A DNA stretch of 64,000 bases, taken from NCBI RefSeq assembly GCF_014705615.1, contig NZ_JACXJA010000046.1, forward strand, positions 17,382 to 81,381, read 5' to 3'. Positions 54,728 through 63,138 of this stretch are shown here, one piece after another. The stretch comes from Paenibacillus oceani (GTDB lineage Bacteria > Bacillota > Bacilli > Paenibacillales > NBRC-103111). Numbering within the stretch: the stretch's first letter is position 1; each line of letters opens with the position of its first letter. Below the pieces are notes generated by a model. The model had not been told where the DNA came from. It saw nothing but the letters and a program-made list of their open reading frames with translations, and did no database searches. The translations under genes and the position numbers were made by a program.

Positions 54728-56044
54728 TCACTTCATCTGGGCTTCCGGACAAACCAGCATCAATTGAAGCAGTCCGCGCATTCCGCTTATATTGGAGGAA
54801 GCATGTACGAATGTATCGTCCGCATATTTGGCCAGCACGCTCCGGCTTCGTTCCCCGAGTCCCCACAGTCCGGTATTGCGGCTCCACAGGTCTATCCAAG
54901 CCTCAGCGTTATCCTTACGTACGGGCGTATATGCTTCCGATTGATACATGGCGTTTTTGACGCGACTGGCGATCGATTCGGCAAATTGGGAACGCGCCAG
55001 CAGCGAACTCGCGATCAGCCAGTCTGCGCCGCCTTCCCAGCCGTTCACATCAGGCGGCATATAAAGCTCCTGCCCCATTTTGCGCATCGTATTCATGAAG
55101 CTTTTGGAGATCGGGAGATCAAGCGCCTTGATAATGCCTGCTACGTACTCCGCAGGCGACTTTACGATCGTGAGCCGATATTCCGGTTTGTAGAACTCGT
55201 CCGACAGAAAAAGCGATTGAAGCACTTCTCCTATCGTTTCCTTCGCGGCAAAGTCGGCTGCCACCTCGTTCACCCATGCTTCGGGCGGGCTCGCGGTGCC
55301 GAAATATTCGAGCAGCTTACGCGCCATATAAGGAGCCAGCGCCTCCTGCCGGAACAAAACGTCTACAACCGTTTGTTCATTAAAGTTGCCTGTTTCGCCG
55401 AGAACCAGCTTCAAACCGTCGTCATGATTTTTTTTGTAAAATTGCACTTTCGCCTCCTTCCGATCATAATGCCAGCCGGTAAAAGCGCGTGCCGCTTCCT
55501 GAACGTCTTCTTCCGTATAATTGCCGATCCCGAGCGTGAACAACTCCATCACTTCGCGGGCGTAATTTTCGTTCGGCGTACCCTTCCTATTATTGTTGGA
55601 ATCGAGCCAAAGCATCATCGCCGGGTCTTGTCCGACCTGAAGCACCAATTTGCGGAAGTTGCCCAGCGCCAGCGAGCGGAACAGATCGTTTTGGTTTCGT
55701 ATAAGCTCCGTGTAGCCCACCTTCCGGTACGACGTAGCAAAATGGTTATGCCAAAAAAGCGTCATTTTTTCCGCTAGCGGCTCTCCGCTTACCGTCATCC
55801 GGTACAGCCAGTATGTCTGATGATCCGTGATGTTGTCCGCCTTCAGTTCTTTACCGTCCGCCATAACTTCTTCGATCGGCGGCAGTTGAACCTTTTCACC
55901 GTGAATGGGTTCCCCTGCGATCAGCCGACGCACCGTTTCTTCTTTTCCGAGAGCAAGTGCCGCCTGCACATCTTCCGGCGATACGTGGAAGGTTGCCCTG
56001 CTCAGCAAGTGCACCGCCTCGTTTTCCGTCCAAAGTTCTCCCAT
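54728..56044 (-). CDS. DUF1800 family protein
   Basis: ATG 56044 (MGELWTEN) is chosen since GGAGG lies nine bases before it; a GTG at 56062 extends the frame. The 438-residue protein begins with the DUF1800 pattern HLLSRATFHVSPEDVQ and contains KMTLFWHNHFATS and NENYAREVMELFTLGIGNY. It has no clear signal peptide. It forms a two-gene operon with the DUF1501 gene. Confidence 0.9.
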   Translation of the reverse strand: MGELWTENEAVHLLSRATFHVSPEDVQAALALGKEETVRRLIAGEPIHGEKVQLPPIEEVMADGKELKADNITDHQTYWLYRMTVSGEPLAEKMTLFWHNHFATSYRKVGYTELIRNQNDLFRSLALGNFRKLVLQVGQDPAMMLWLDSNNNRKGTPNENYAREVMELFTLGIGNYTEEDVQEAARAFTGWHYDRKEAKVQFYKKNHDDGLKLVLGETGNFNEQTVVDVLFRQEALAPYMARKLLEYFGTASPPEAWVNEVAADFAAKETIGEVLQSLFLSDEFYKPEYRLTIVKSPAEYVAGIIKALDLPISKSFMNTMRKMGQELYMPPDVNGWEGGADWLIASSLLARSQFAESIASRVKNAMYQSEAYTPVRKDNAEAWIDLWSRNTGLWGLGERSRSVLAKYADDTFVHASSNISGMRGLLQLMLVCPEAQMK

Positions 56045-56142
56045 AAGCTCCCTCCTCCACACACTTACCCTTTAGATTACAACCAAATTGTTACAAAAAA
56101 ATGACTTTCAGCGAATTCCTTAGGCAAAAAGGAACCGAAAAA

Positions 56143-56165
56143 GGCGGTCCCCGTAAGGAACCGCC
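56143..56165 (-). terminator. terminator, probably of the peptidase remnant
   Basis: GGCGGT and ACCGCC pair, extended by GG/CC, with TTTTT following on the minus strand. Confidence 0.6.
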
Positions 56166-56239
56166 CTTTCTATATAAATCGTACGCACAACGTCTGCCGC
56201 CCGGAGCCGCCGCCGTAATTCGGTTCACTCCCGCCAGCC

Positions 56240-56410
56240 TTACTCCGCCTTCAAGTGGCTGTCAAAAAAACGGACCATCGCGCTGTAAAAATCAATTTTG
56301 TTTTCCTCGTTGTAGAAGCCGTGGCCTTCGTTTTCCTTCACCATGTATTCCACTTCCACGCCCCGGTTCCGGAGCGCTTCCACGATCTGGTCGGACTCGG
56401 CTTTATTGAC
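56240..56410 (-). pseudogene. C-terminal fragment of an S9-family (prolyl oligopeptidase-like) peptidase
   Basis: The minus-strand frame reads VNKAESDQIVEALRNRG, then YMVKENEGHGFYNEENK, the end of S9 peptidases including the catalytic His in EGHGF. Family likeness starts abruptly at VNKAESD (56390-56410); the rest of the enzyme is missing, so only about 57 residues remain. The open frame itself extends to 56485 through unrelated sequence. Confidence 0.75.
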
Positions 56411-56640
56411 CAAAGCGGAATGGCAAGGCATGATGACAGAGCATTTGAATCTGCTTACCCAAGAAGTATCCACCCGTTTAGCCAAAAACTATGCGGAAAA
56501 CGTCGCTTTGGGCGACTCGATTCAAGCGCAGGCGCTCGACATGGCCGACGTACTGACAAGAGGAATTCTCCAGCAATTCCGAGCAGCACAGAAACAGACG
56601 CCTCCATTCCCGCCTTACGGCGGTTTGGCAGCGTCTTTGA
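56400..56640 (+). pseudogene. fragment of an unrecognised helical protein
   Basis: On the plus strand a frame reads ALLTKAEWQGMMTEHLNLLT, then VSTRLAKNYAENVALGD, with good codon use, ending in an Arg-Gln-rich tail that runs on antisense into the next gene without a proper stop. It has no own start or ribosome site and begins at the same point where the S9 remnant breaks off. I do not recognise the family. Confidence 0.4.
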
Positions 56641-56660
56641 CGTCTGTTATATCGTTGCGA

Positions 56661-58031
56661 TTATCCTTTGTATCCGCCGCTGGTCGACAGGATCGTCGAC
56701 AGCTTGCCCGCTGCCTCGGATTTGATCCGGTTCAGCTCTTCGGCTGTGACCGTCTTATCGTTTTTGGCTGCGAAATCGATCGATTGATTCAGCGACTCGA
56801 TCAGCTGCTTCAGCAAGTCTTCATGCTTCAGTCCGGATGCTTCTACGAGCGTTTTGCCATTTTGCAGCGCATCGACGATTGTGCTGTAATCCTTATCGGC
56901 TTGAGCCGACACGCGAATGGCTGTATATGACAGCTCTTTTTCCACCAGCTTCTTGTAATCGACCTTGGCGGCCGCCGCACGATCGTCGTATCCGTTTGTT
57001 GTAATGATTTTCGACAGCTTGCCCGCCGCTTCGGATTTGATTCGGCTTATCTCTTCCGCTTCAACCGATTTATCGTTTTTGGCTGCAAAATCGATCGATT
57101 GGTTCAGCGAGGCGGTCAGCTTGTCAAGCAATTCCCCGTGCTTCAGGCCCGATGCCTCGACGAGCGTTTTACCTTGCCGCAGCGCATCGCGGATCTCGCT
57201 GTCCTTCTTGTCGGCATAAGCGGATACGCGGATAACCGTATAGGACAGCTCCTTCTCCGCCAGTTTGGTATAATCGGTCTCGACAGCGTCATACGTCGAA
57301 TCGTCATAACCGTTCGTCGAGATGATTTTGGACAATTCGGAGGCCGCTTTCGACTTGATTTCATTCAGCTCTTCCTTCGTTGTCGTCTTGTCGTTTTTGG
57401 CTGCAAAATCAATCGACTGGCTGATCGAAGCTTTCAGCTTGTCGAGCAGTTCCCCGTGCTTCAGGCCCGAAGCTTCTACGAGTGTTTTGCCTTCCTGCAG
57501 CGCATCGCGGATCACACTGTCCTGCTTGTCGGCATAAGCCGAGACGAGGATAACGACGGACGACAGCTCTCTTTTTACTATTTTATCGTAATCTACCTTG
57601 CTATATTTCGTATCGTCGTATCCGTTCGTATTAATGATCGTGGACAGCTTGCCGGCCGCTTCGGACTTGATCCGGTTCAAGTCGTCCTTCTCGATGTCCT
57701 TGTCGTTGCGTGCCGCAAAATCAATCGACTGGTTCATCGACTCTACGAGCCGGTTCAGCAGTTCCTGACTGGTCAGTCCGGAAGCTTGAACGAGGCTTTG
57801 CCCCTGGCTAAGCGCATCGCGAATCGAATAATCTTCCCGGTCGGCGATCGAAGCGACATGACCGATCACAAACGATAAGTTTTGATCGACTACTTGTTGA
57901 TAGTTTACTTGCGACTTCACTTCGGCCGCAAATGCCGAACCTCCGAAGCCGGACACCGCTGTGCCGAACATCATCGCCGCCGCCAATCCTCCGACTACTA
58001 CCGTTTTCTTTACCATCTTTAATGCTTTCAT
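56661..58031 (-). CDS. secreted protein with four repeats of about 104 residues
   Basis: The 456-residue protein has a signal peptide cut after SAFAAEV and then four tandem repeats starting near residues 43, 147, 251 and 356. Each shows the same order: VDYxKLVEKELSY, ADKxDSxIRDAL, GKTLVEASGLKHGELL, NQSIDFAAKNDK, IKSEAAGKLSKII, NGYDD. The repeats are helical and close to identical in places, pointing to recent duplication. It is probably an extracellular binding or surface protein; the family is unknown to me. ATG 58031 has GGAG upstream. Confidence 0.87.
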   Translation of the reverse strand: MKALKMVKKTVVVGGLAAAMMFGTAVSGFGGSAFAAEVKSQVNYQQVVDQNLSFVIGHVASIADREDYSIRDALSQGQSLVQASGLTSQELLNRLVESMNQSIDFAARNDKDIEKDDLNRIKSEAAGKLSTIINTNGYDDTKYSKVDYDKIVKRELSSVVILVSAYADKQDSVIRDALQEGKTLVEASGLKHGELLDKLKASISQSIDFAAKNDKTTTKEELNEIKSKAASELSKIISTNGYDDSTYDAVETDYTKLAEKELSYTVIRVSAYADKKDSEIRDALRQGKTLVEASGLKHGELLDKLTASLNQSIDFAAKNDKSVEAEEISRIKSEAAGKLSKIITTNGYDDRAAAAKVDYKKLVEKELSYTAIRVSAQADKDYSTIVDALQNGKTLVEASGLKHEDLLKQLIESLNQSIDFAAKNDKTVTAEELNRIKSEAAGKLSTILSTSGGYKG

Positions 58032-58250
58032 AACAACTCCACCCTATCCTTCTTTTATTTTTTTATCTTTTTGTATGTTGTCTCTCTCCTTCTTTATCTT
58101 AGAGAATTACGGCTTCCGGAAAATCGGACCAGGGATTGTTTTTCCAGCCGGACCTTAGTCCAGTAACGGATACGACTCGGGTCTCTGGTCAGCAGGGTGT
58201 GTTTTGGCAGTCTGGCAACGGCAAACGGTTTCATTCCAAAACACCAAAAA

Positions 58251-58293
58251 AACCGGACGAATAACGGTACTGGCCGTTATCTCCGCCCGGCTT
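58251..58293 (-). terminator. terminator of the small acidic protein gene
   Basis: On the minus strand GCCGGGCG...CGTCCGGT encloses ATAACGG/CCGTTAT and is followed by a T run. Confidence 0.75.
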
Positions 58294-58343
58294 TCGCTTG
58301 TTTCTCCAGTCATTTCGGATTCGGAACGCATCTTCCAGCTGCA

Positions 58344-58634
58344 TCAGCCTCGTTCCGTCCCATTTTCGCCGCCTTCGTCGTCTTCCCCGGCCAATCCGTC
58401 CTCGAACGCTTCTTCGGCTTCGCCGACGTCCATCTGATCCGGATACAGCACATTCACGAAAGCTACCGTATCCGCATATTGCCGCAGCACCTCGCCAAAC
58501 GTCTCGGCATTATCGTAGGCCTCGTTATCCGGCATAACGTCTCTATCTTCGGCTGCATCCAGGTCTTCCATCCACCCATCGTCGGTGGCGAACTTTTCGG
58601 TACGCTGCGCCCGATCGTTTTGCGGTTCGAACAA
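58344..58634 (-). CDS. small acidic hypothetical protein (96 residues)
   Basis: TTG 58634 lies six bases after GGAGGGG. The 96-residue product is highly acidic (runs such as EAEEAFEDGLAGEDDEGGE) and soluble. No family is recognised. A terminator follows at 58251-58293. Confidence 0.7.
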   Translation of the reverse strand: MFEPQNDRAQRTEKFATDDGWMEDLDAAEDRDVMPDNEAYDNAETFGEVLRQYADTVAFVNVLYPDQMDVGEAEEAFEDGLAGEDDEGGENGTERG

Positions 58635-58766
58635 GCCAATCCCCTCCTTCGCTCACAGCTGCTCCCATTATTGTTAGCCGGCCGGACTGGAAATATACGG
58701 ACTTCCTGCGGCAGCGTCGCTTGCCGATTGCTCTCGTCTCCACCGTGATGCGCAAAAAAGCGAAAA

Positions 58767-58790
58767 CCCCCGGCGGAAGCCCGCCGGAGG
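58767..58790 (-). terminator. terminator of glnA
   Basis: CCTCCGGCGGG with a four-base loop and CCGCCGGGGG, followed by T-rich sequence on the minus strand, about 20 bp after glnA. Confidence 0.8.
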
Positions 58791-58808
58791 CAAAAAGCAA
58801 CAATACGA

Positions 58809-60233
58809 TTAGCAGTCGAAGTACAACGAATATTCTTGAGGATGAATGCGGATGTTGACCGATTTGGCTTCGCCGCGCTTGTATTCGATATAGTTATTGA
58901 TGAAGTCCTTGGAGAATACGCCGCCTTGCGTCAAAAACTCGTTATCGGCTTCGAGCGCGTCGAGCGCGTCATCGAGTGTTGCCGGTACGCTGCGGATTTC
59001 GTTTTTCTCGGCATCCGACAGCTCGTAAATGTTCGTATCGAACGGACCGTAGCCCAGCTTGCGAGGGTCGATCTTGTTCTGAATGCCATCCAGACCGGCC
59101 AGCAGCATAGCCGCGAAAGCCAGGTACGGGTTCGCTGTGGAGTCCGGCGTACGGAACTCGATGCGGCATCCTTTCGGCGTAACGGCTGCGATCGGAATCC
59201 GGACCGCTGCGGAACGGTTGCCCTTGGAGAATACAAGGTTAACCGGAGCTTCGTAGCCAGGAACGAGACGTTTGAACGAGTTGGTGCTCGGATTCGTCAG
59301 GGCGATCAAAGCCGGAGCATGGTGCAGCACGCCGCCGATGTAATACATCGCCATTTCGCTCAGGTTAGCATAAGCGCCTTTTTCATAAAACAAAGGCGTA
59401 TCGCCGTCAAAAATCGACATATGAACGTGCATGCCGGACCCGTTATCGCCAAACAGCGGCTTCGGCATAAACGTTGCTACTTTGCCGTACTGGTGAGCGG
59501 TGTTGTGCACGATATATTTATATTTAAGCAGATTGTCTGCCGTCTTGGTCAGCGTGTCGAAACGGAAGTTGATCTCGGCTTGGCCGGCAGTCGCTACTTC
59601 ATGGTGGTGGCGCTCGATGCGAAGGCCCGCTTCCGCCATCAGACGGCACATTTCACTGCGGATATCTTGCTGCTTATCCATCGGTGCGACCGGAACGTAT
59701 CCGCCTTTGACCGGCACTTTGAAGCCCAGGTTGCCGCCTTCTTCCTTGCGTCCGGAGTTCCATGCCGCTTCCTCGGAATCCACCTCGAAGTACGATTTGT
59801 TCATGCCGTTTTCGAAACGGACATCGTCAAAAATAAAGAATTCGGATTCCGGTGCGAAAAACGCCGTCGTGCCTACACCGGACTTCTGCAAATATTCTTC
59901 AGCCTTCTGGGCGATCGAACGCGGGTCGCGGTCATAACGTTCGCCGTCCGGCGTATGGATGTCACACATAATGATCAATGTAGGATGTGCGGTGAAAGGA
60001 TCTACATAAGCCGTCTCGGTATCCGGCATCATAACCATGTCAGATTCTGCGATTCCGCGGAAACCCGGGATGGAAGAACCGTCAAAAGCGACTCCGTTTT
60101 GGAAAGTAGCTTCGTCCACCTCGCTCGCCGGCAAGCTGATGTGTTGAGCTTTTCCCGACAATCCGATAAACCGGAAATCGACCCATTCGATATTTTTTTC
60201 CTTAATCAGATGGAGCACATTTTGGACAGACAT
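58809..60233 (-). CDS. glnA: glutamine synthetase, type I
   Basis: The start is ATG 60233 (MSVQNVLHLI), behind GGAGG; the frame to 60275 lacks a site. The 474-residue enzyme makes glutamine from glutamate, ammonia and ATP. Motifs include DGSSIPGFRGIAESDM, the ATP-binding HHHEVATAGQAEINFRFD, and NPSTNSFKRLVPGYEAP. It is of a length usual for Gram-positive GS-I-alpha. It is a single-gene unit here with no glnR, but its promoter has GlnR boxes. Confidence 0.96.
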   Translation of the reverse strand: MSVQNVLHLIKEKNIEWVDFRFIGLSGKAQHISLPASEVDEATFQNGVAFDGSSIPGFRGIAESDMVMMPDTETAYVDPFTAHPTLIIMCDIHTPDGERYDRDPRSIAQKAEEYLQKSGVGTTAFFAPESEFFIFDDVRFENGMNKSYFEVDSEEAAWNSGRKEEGGNLGFKVPVKGGYVPVAPMDKQQDIRSEMCRLMAEAGLRIERHHHEVATAGQAEINFRFDTLTKTADNLLKYKYIVHNTAHQYGKVATFMPKPLFGDNGSGMHVHMSIFDGDTPLFYEKGAYANLSEMAMYYIGGVLHHAPALIALTNPSTNSFKRLVPGYEAPVNLVFSKGNRSAAVRIPIAAVTPKGCRIEFRTPDSTANPYLAFAAMLLAGLDGIQNKIDPRKLGYGPFDTNIYELSDAEKNEIRSVPATLDDALDALEADNEFLTQGGVFSKDFINNYIEYKRGEAKSVNIRIHPQEYSLYFDC

Positions 60234-60312
60234 GTTAAAAGCCTCCCTATTTCCGAACATTCTCCGCATTTCCACCGGTCATTGTTCAAGTTTTGGATTG
60301 TTTATGGTCCTT

Positions 60313-60341
60313 ATTATACGACTCGACAAAAACAGCGTCAA
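60313..60341 (-). promoter_or_regulatory. promoter of glnA
   Basis: Minus-strand TTGACG (60336-60341), 17-bp spacer and TATAAT (60313-60318). Confidence 0.8.
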
Positions 60342-60347
60342 TACTTA

Positions 60348-60386
60348 TGTAAGGTATTTTTTAATCTCATGTCAGGTATGTTTACA
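60348..60386 (-). promoter_or_regulatory. GlnR operator boxes upstream of glnA
   Basis: TGTCAGGTATGTTTACA (60370-60386) fits the GlnR/TnrA box TGTNA-N7-TNACA exactly on one strand. A second, half-conserved box TGTAAGGTATTTTTTAA (60348-60364) starts 22 bp away, two helical turns, just upstream of the -35. Confidence 0.75.
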
Positions 60387-60488
60387 TCGAAAGCGTTTCC
60401 GTTCACATTTTCGTCAAACTCCAAAAATGTTTAACGGCGCCGGATTAGAGTCCATACCGTTTGAGCAGCTTTTGCATCCACTATATGA

Positions 60489-61301
60489 ATGGTAGTGACG
60501 CTGCTTACATACGGTTTGAACCGAGTGGGGGTGACAACGCTGAAGGGGAGATGGACAGCCAGAAGCTCTTATTATTGCGCCGTATCGGACGGCTGCCGGA
60601 GAGTCTATACGAACAGGGATGCAAGCCCTTCGTTCCAGGCGAACCGGATTCGCGACCCGAAGCGGGTCTCTTACATCAGTTTATACGTGAACGGGGTCAT
60701 TCAGCCGGATTGCATGTATACGGTCCGGGACGGCAAGCTTACGTTTCGCAGCAAGGAGCTTCCTCCGGAAGGCGCCCCGATCGTGCTTCAGTTCGTACGG
60801 ATAACAAGTAAATCAAGCAAAAGAAGAAGACGCCGCACCGCAAAGCGCAGCCCCACTTGCAAACGGAAATTTCGGAAAGGGGGTGAACCTATGCCAGCCA
60901 GCCTGATCAAACTGTCGATTACTGCTACTTCCAGCCAGCCGACGTTATCCGGAGGCGATGTCGACACGACTGTCACCGCCTCCTCCTCCCAATATGTCGC
61001 CCTGGCTTCCGCCGGAACGCTGGACGATACGACCTTGACTATACTTGCCACCGCTTTTGTGGATGACACCGGTACGTCGGTTACTGCCTTCCCCGACAAC
61101 CTCGGCTACTACAACTTGTATATCAACGGTGTGCTGCAGCAAAACGGACTCTCGACGATTACGACCAGCCAGATCGAGATTGCGGACGGAGACCAGATCA
61201 GTTCCACCACCCCAATTGTCGTTCAATTCGTTGCTTCTGCGGCCGATTCCACGCTGACGCCGCCGACCGCCTCCGCTCCCATTATTACGGTTAATACGTG
61301 A
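60489..61301 (+). CDS. tandem DUF4183-like protein (possible fusion of two genes)
   Basis: One frame of 270 codons holds two DUF4183-like units. The first reads YYCAVSDGCRRVYTNRD and YISLYVNGVIQPDCMYTV, then ends FVRIT and an Arg/Lys-rich tail; the second starts at the internal ATG 60891. No stop lies between, though a ribosome site does. Either a stop was lost and the units are fused, or only the second unit is made. The first start is uncertain; GTG 60525 and 60531 are options as well. Such proteins are often spore- or surface-linked. Confidence 0.5.
   Translation: MVVTLLTYGLNRVGVTTLKGRWTARSSYYCAVSDGCRRVYTNRDASPSFQANRIRDPKRVSYISLYVNGVIQPDCMYTVRDGKLTFRSKELPPEGAPIVLQFVRITSKSSKRRRRRTAKRSPTCKRKFRKGGEPMPASLIKLSITATSSQPTLSGGDVDTTVTASSSQYVALASAGTLDDTTLTILATAFVDDTGTSVTAFPDNLGYYNLYINGVLQQNGLSTITTSQIEIADGDQISSTTPIVVQFVASAADSTLTPPTASAPIITVNT
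60891..61301 (+). CDS. DUF4183 family protein (136 residues)
   Basis: ATG 60891 lies after GGAAAGGGGGTGAACCT, a good ribosome site. The 136-residue protein shows the DUF4183 core NLGYYNLYINGVLQQNGLS and PIVVQFV, with Ser/Thr-rich flanks and low complexity. It shares its frame with the longer open frame from 60489. Function unknown. Confidence 0.65.
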   Translation: MPASLIKLSITATSSQPTLSGGDVDTTVTASSSQYVALASAGTLDDTTLTILATAFVDDTGTSVTAFPDNLGYYNLYINGVLQQNGLSTITTSQIEIADGDQISSTTPIVVQFVASAADSTLTPPTASAPIITVNT

Positions 61302-61330
61302 TTGCTTCCATTTGCAGGCAGCACAGAAAA

Positions 61331-61368
61331 AACCTCCAATCCACTGTTGTACCGTGGTATTGGAGGTT
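61331..61368. terminator. bidirectional terminator
   Basis: AACCTCCAAT and ATTGGAGGTT form a 10-bp stem, extended by CCAC/GTGG, between the convergent DUF4183 and aroF genes. Confidence 0.8.
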
Positions 61369-61388
61369 TCTTGTTATGCGGGCCGCTA

Positions 61389-62432
61389 TTAAGCGTGAAT
61401 CGGTTCTTTTTTCGTTTCGAACGTTTTGCCGCACAGCGGTGCCAGCTTCTCAAGATCCTGGAGCAGCTTCGCGAATTGATCCGGGAACAGCGACTGTACG
61501 CCGTCTCCTGTCATCGAATTGTCTGGATCGGTATGCATCTCGACGATCAAGCCGTCTGCGCCTGCCGCTACCGAAGCTTTGCACATCGTCTCGACCAGCT
61601 CGCGGCGTCCGGTACCGTGGCTCGGGTCGGAAATGACCGGAAGATGGCTAAGCTGCTGCAATACCGGAATCGCGGTCAGATCGAGCGTGTTCCGGGTGTA
61701 CGTCTCAAACGTGCGGATGCCGCGCTCGCAAAGCATAACGTTCGGATTGCCGCCTGCGAGAATGTATTCCGCTGCGTTCAGGAATTCGTCGTAAGTGGCG
61801 CTGAATCCGCGCTTCAGCAGCACCGGTGTCTGGATCGTGCCCAGCTTGCGAAGCAAGTCGAAGTTTTGCATATTGCGCGTTCCGACCTGGAGAATGTCCG
61901 CATGCTCAGCGCATACATCGACATATTCGGGCGTCATTACCTCGGTGATCGTCAGCAGCCCGTGCTTCCGTCCCGCTTCCGCCATCATCTCGAGTCCTTC
62001 AACGCCCACGCCTTGGAAGCTGTAAGGACCAGTTCTCGGCTTGAACGCGCCGCCGCGCAGCACTTGGCCGCCTGCCGCCTTCACGAGACGGGCGATCTCG
62101 TCGATCTGCTCCGGCGTCTCCACTGCGCAAGGTCCGCCCATCACGACGAGCTCGCCGCCGCCGATGCGTACACCTTTCCTCTCGATGACCGTATTGTCCG
62201 GATGGAAATCGCGGCTCGCCAGCTTGTAGGACTTGGAGATTTTGATGACATTGTCGATTCCGGACATTTGGCGGAGCTGTTCAGCCAGCTTCGGGTCGGC
62301 TTTGCCGATAATGCCGATGACGGTCTGGTCCGTTCCTTTGGATACGTGTGCTTGTACGCCGTGCTTCTCAATATGGTGGACAATTTCGGCGATGCGCTCG
62401 TCGGAAACTTTGTTGGATGCTATTGCGATCAT
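61389..62432 (-). CDS. aroF: 3-deoxy-7-phosphoheptulonate synthase
   Basis: The 347-residue enzyme joins PEP and erythrose 4-phosphate in the first step of aromatic amino acid synthesis. It starts at ATG 62432 (MIAIASNKVSDERI) behind GGGGAG. The first 75 residues form the ferredoxin-like regulatory domain of the Bacillus-type enzyme; the barrel holds GGPCAVETPEQ, RGGAFKPRTGPYSFQG and DPSHGTGRRELV. No chorismate mutase domain is seen. Confidence 0.95.
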   Translation of the reverse strand: MIAIASNKVSDERIAEIVHHIEKHGVQAHVSKGTDQTVIGIIGKADPKLAEQLRQMSGIDNVIKISKSYKLASRDFHPDNTVIERKGVRIGGGELVVMGGPCAVETPEQIDEIARLVKAAGGQVLRGGAFKPRTGPYSFQGVGVEGLEMMAEAGRKHGLLTITEVMTPEYVDVCAEHADILQVGTRNMQNFDLLRKLGTIQTPVLLKRGFSATYDEFLNAAEYILAGGNPNVMLCERGIRTFETYTRNTLDLTAIPVLQQLSHLPVISDPSHGTGRRELVETMCKASVAAGADGLIVEMHTDPDNSMTGDGVQSLFPDQFAKLLQDLEKLAPLCGKTFETKKEPIHA

Positions 62433-62854
62433 AATGAATTCCTCTCCCCTGATTGTCTTTGTGTCCGTAATGCCGGATCCGGCAAACTTATTCGCACTTA
62501 GACGCTTCAACGCGTATTCGCTTTTAAGCTTTTATGCTTTTAATCGTTAAAGCAACTATACAGGATAAACAAGCTTTCCGTCAACCCCCTTTTTTCCCGG
62601 AGCGTCCATTTATGAAGGTAAACGACTTTATAACGAAAAAGTCGCATTCCCAGCTCAACTATTCACTTCAAGAGCTCCCCTCTTTCTCTGGCACATTCGA
62701 TCGATGGACTGCTTGAAAGAGGTCATTTCCTTTACGCCAAACGGAAACGAGACTTCCCCGACCGCTTCCTTTCAACCGGTCTGAAGCATGTTAGGAATGC
62801 CGCTTCCGCGAAGGTAGAGACGAATTCATATAATTGCGCACAAATTCAAAAAAC
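62433..62854. other. upstream region of aroF, no gene recognised
   Basis: Nothing I can name. A minus-strand stretch at about 62650-62770 reads EAVGEVSFPFGVKEMTSFKQ but has no start or ribosome site; it may be a decayed or repeated sequence. Confidence 0.35.
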
Positions 62855-62966
62855 TTATCAACATGTGAATGGATTTATGTTCGAAAATGGAGCGAATCAG
62901 CCACTTATCCCCGAAATTATTCACTTGTCCACATTACGTCCACAGTTTTCACTTTAGTTATCCACA
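62855..62966 (+). promoter_or_regulatory. cluster of DnaA-box-like sites
   Basis: TTATCCACA (62958-62966) is a perfect DnaA box. TTATCAACA (62855-62863) and TTGTCCACA (62925-62933) differ by one base and TTATCCCCG (62905-62913) by two. All are in the same orientation within 112 bp. A TATAAT-like box follows at about 62993. Confidence 0.6.
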
Positions 62967-63009
62967 AGATCCGTCGTTTCAACTTTGTCTTCTATAATAA
63001 GTTAAACTA

Positions 63010-63138
63010 ATGAAAATTAAAGTCCATTCCGTTCCGAAAAAATGGCTTGAGGCCTCAGACATCTTGTTTGGAGTCTCGATTGGATTAGCCCTCGGATTGT
63101 TGACACTCAAAGCTTATCCTTCCGTAGCAGCTTTATGA
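63010..63138 (+). CDS. possible small membrane protein (42 residues)
   Basis: ATG 63010 opens 42 codons starting MKIKVHSVPKKW and containing a hydrophobic helix (ILFGVSIGLALGLLTL). No ribosome site precedes it, but a TATAAT-like box lies just upstream, so it could be leaderless or chance. Confidence 0.3.
   Translation: MKIKVHSVPKKWLEASDILFGVSIGLALGLLTLKAYPSVAAL

Noticed and set aside
58836..60434. Plus-strand open frame of 532 codons
   Set aside because: Antisense to glnA; length follows from the codon bias of a conserved gene.
62855..62966. Idea that the DnaA boxes mark the chromosome origin
   Set aside because: No dnaA, dnaN or rpmH gene is near, and no AT-rich unwinding array was seen beside the boxes.
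63010..63138. Idea that the small frame after the DnaA boxes is sda
   Set aside because: Sda is soluble and helical with a different sequence; this frame has a membrane helix and no Sda motif.
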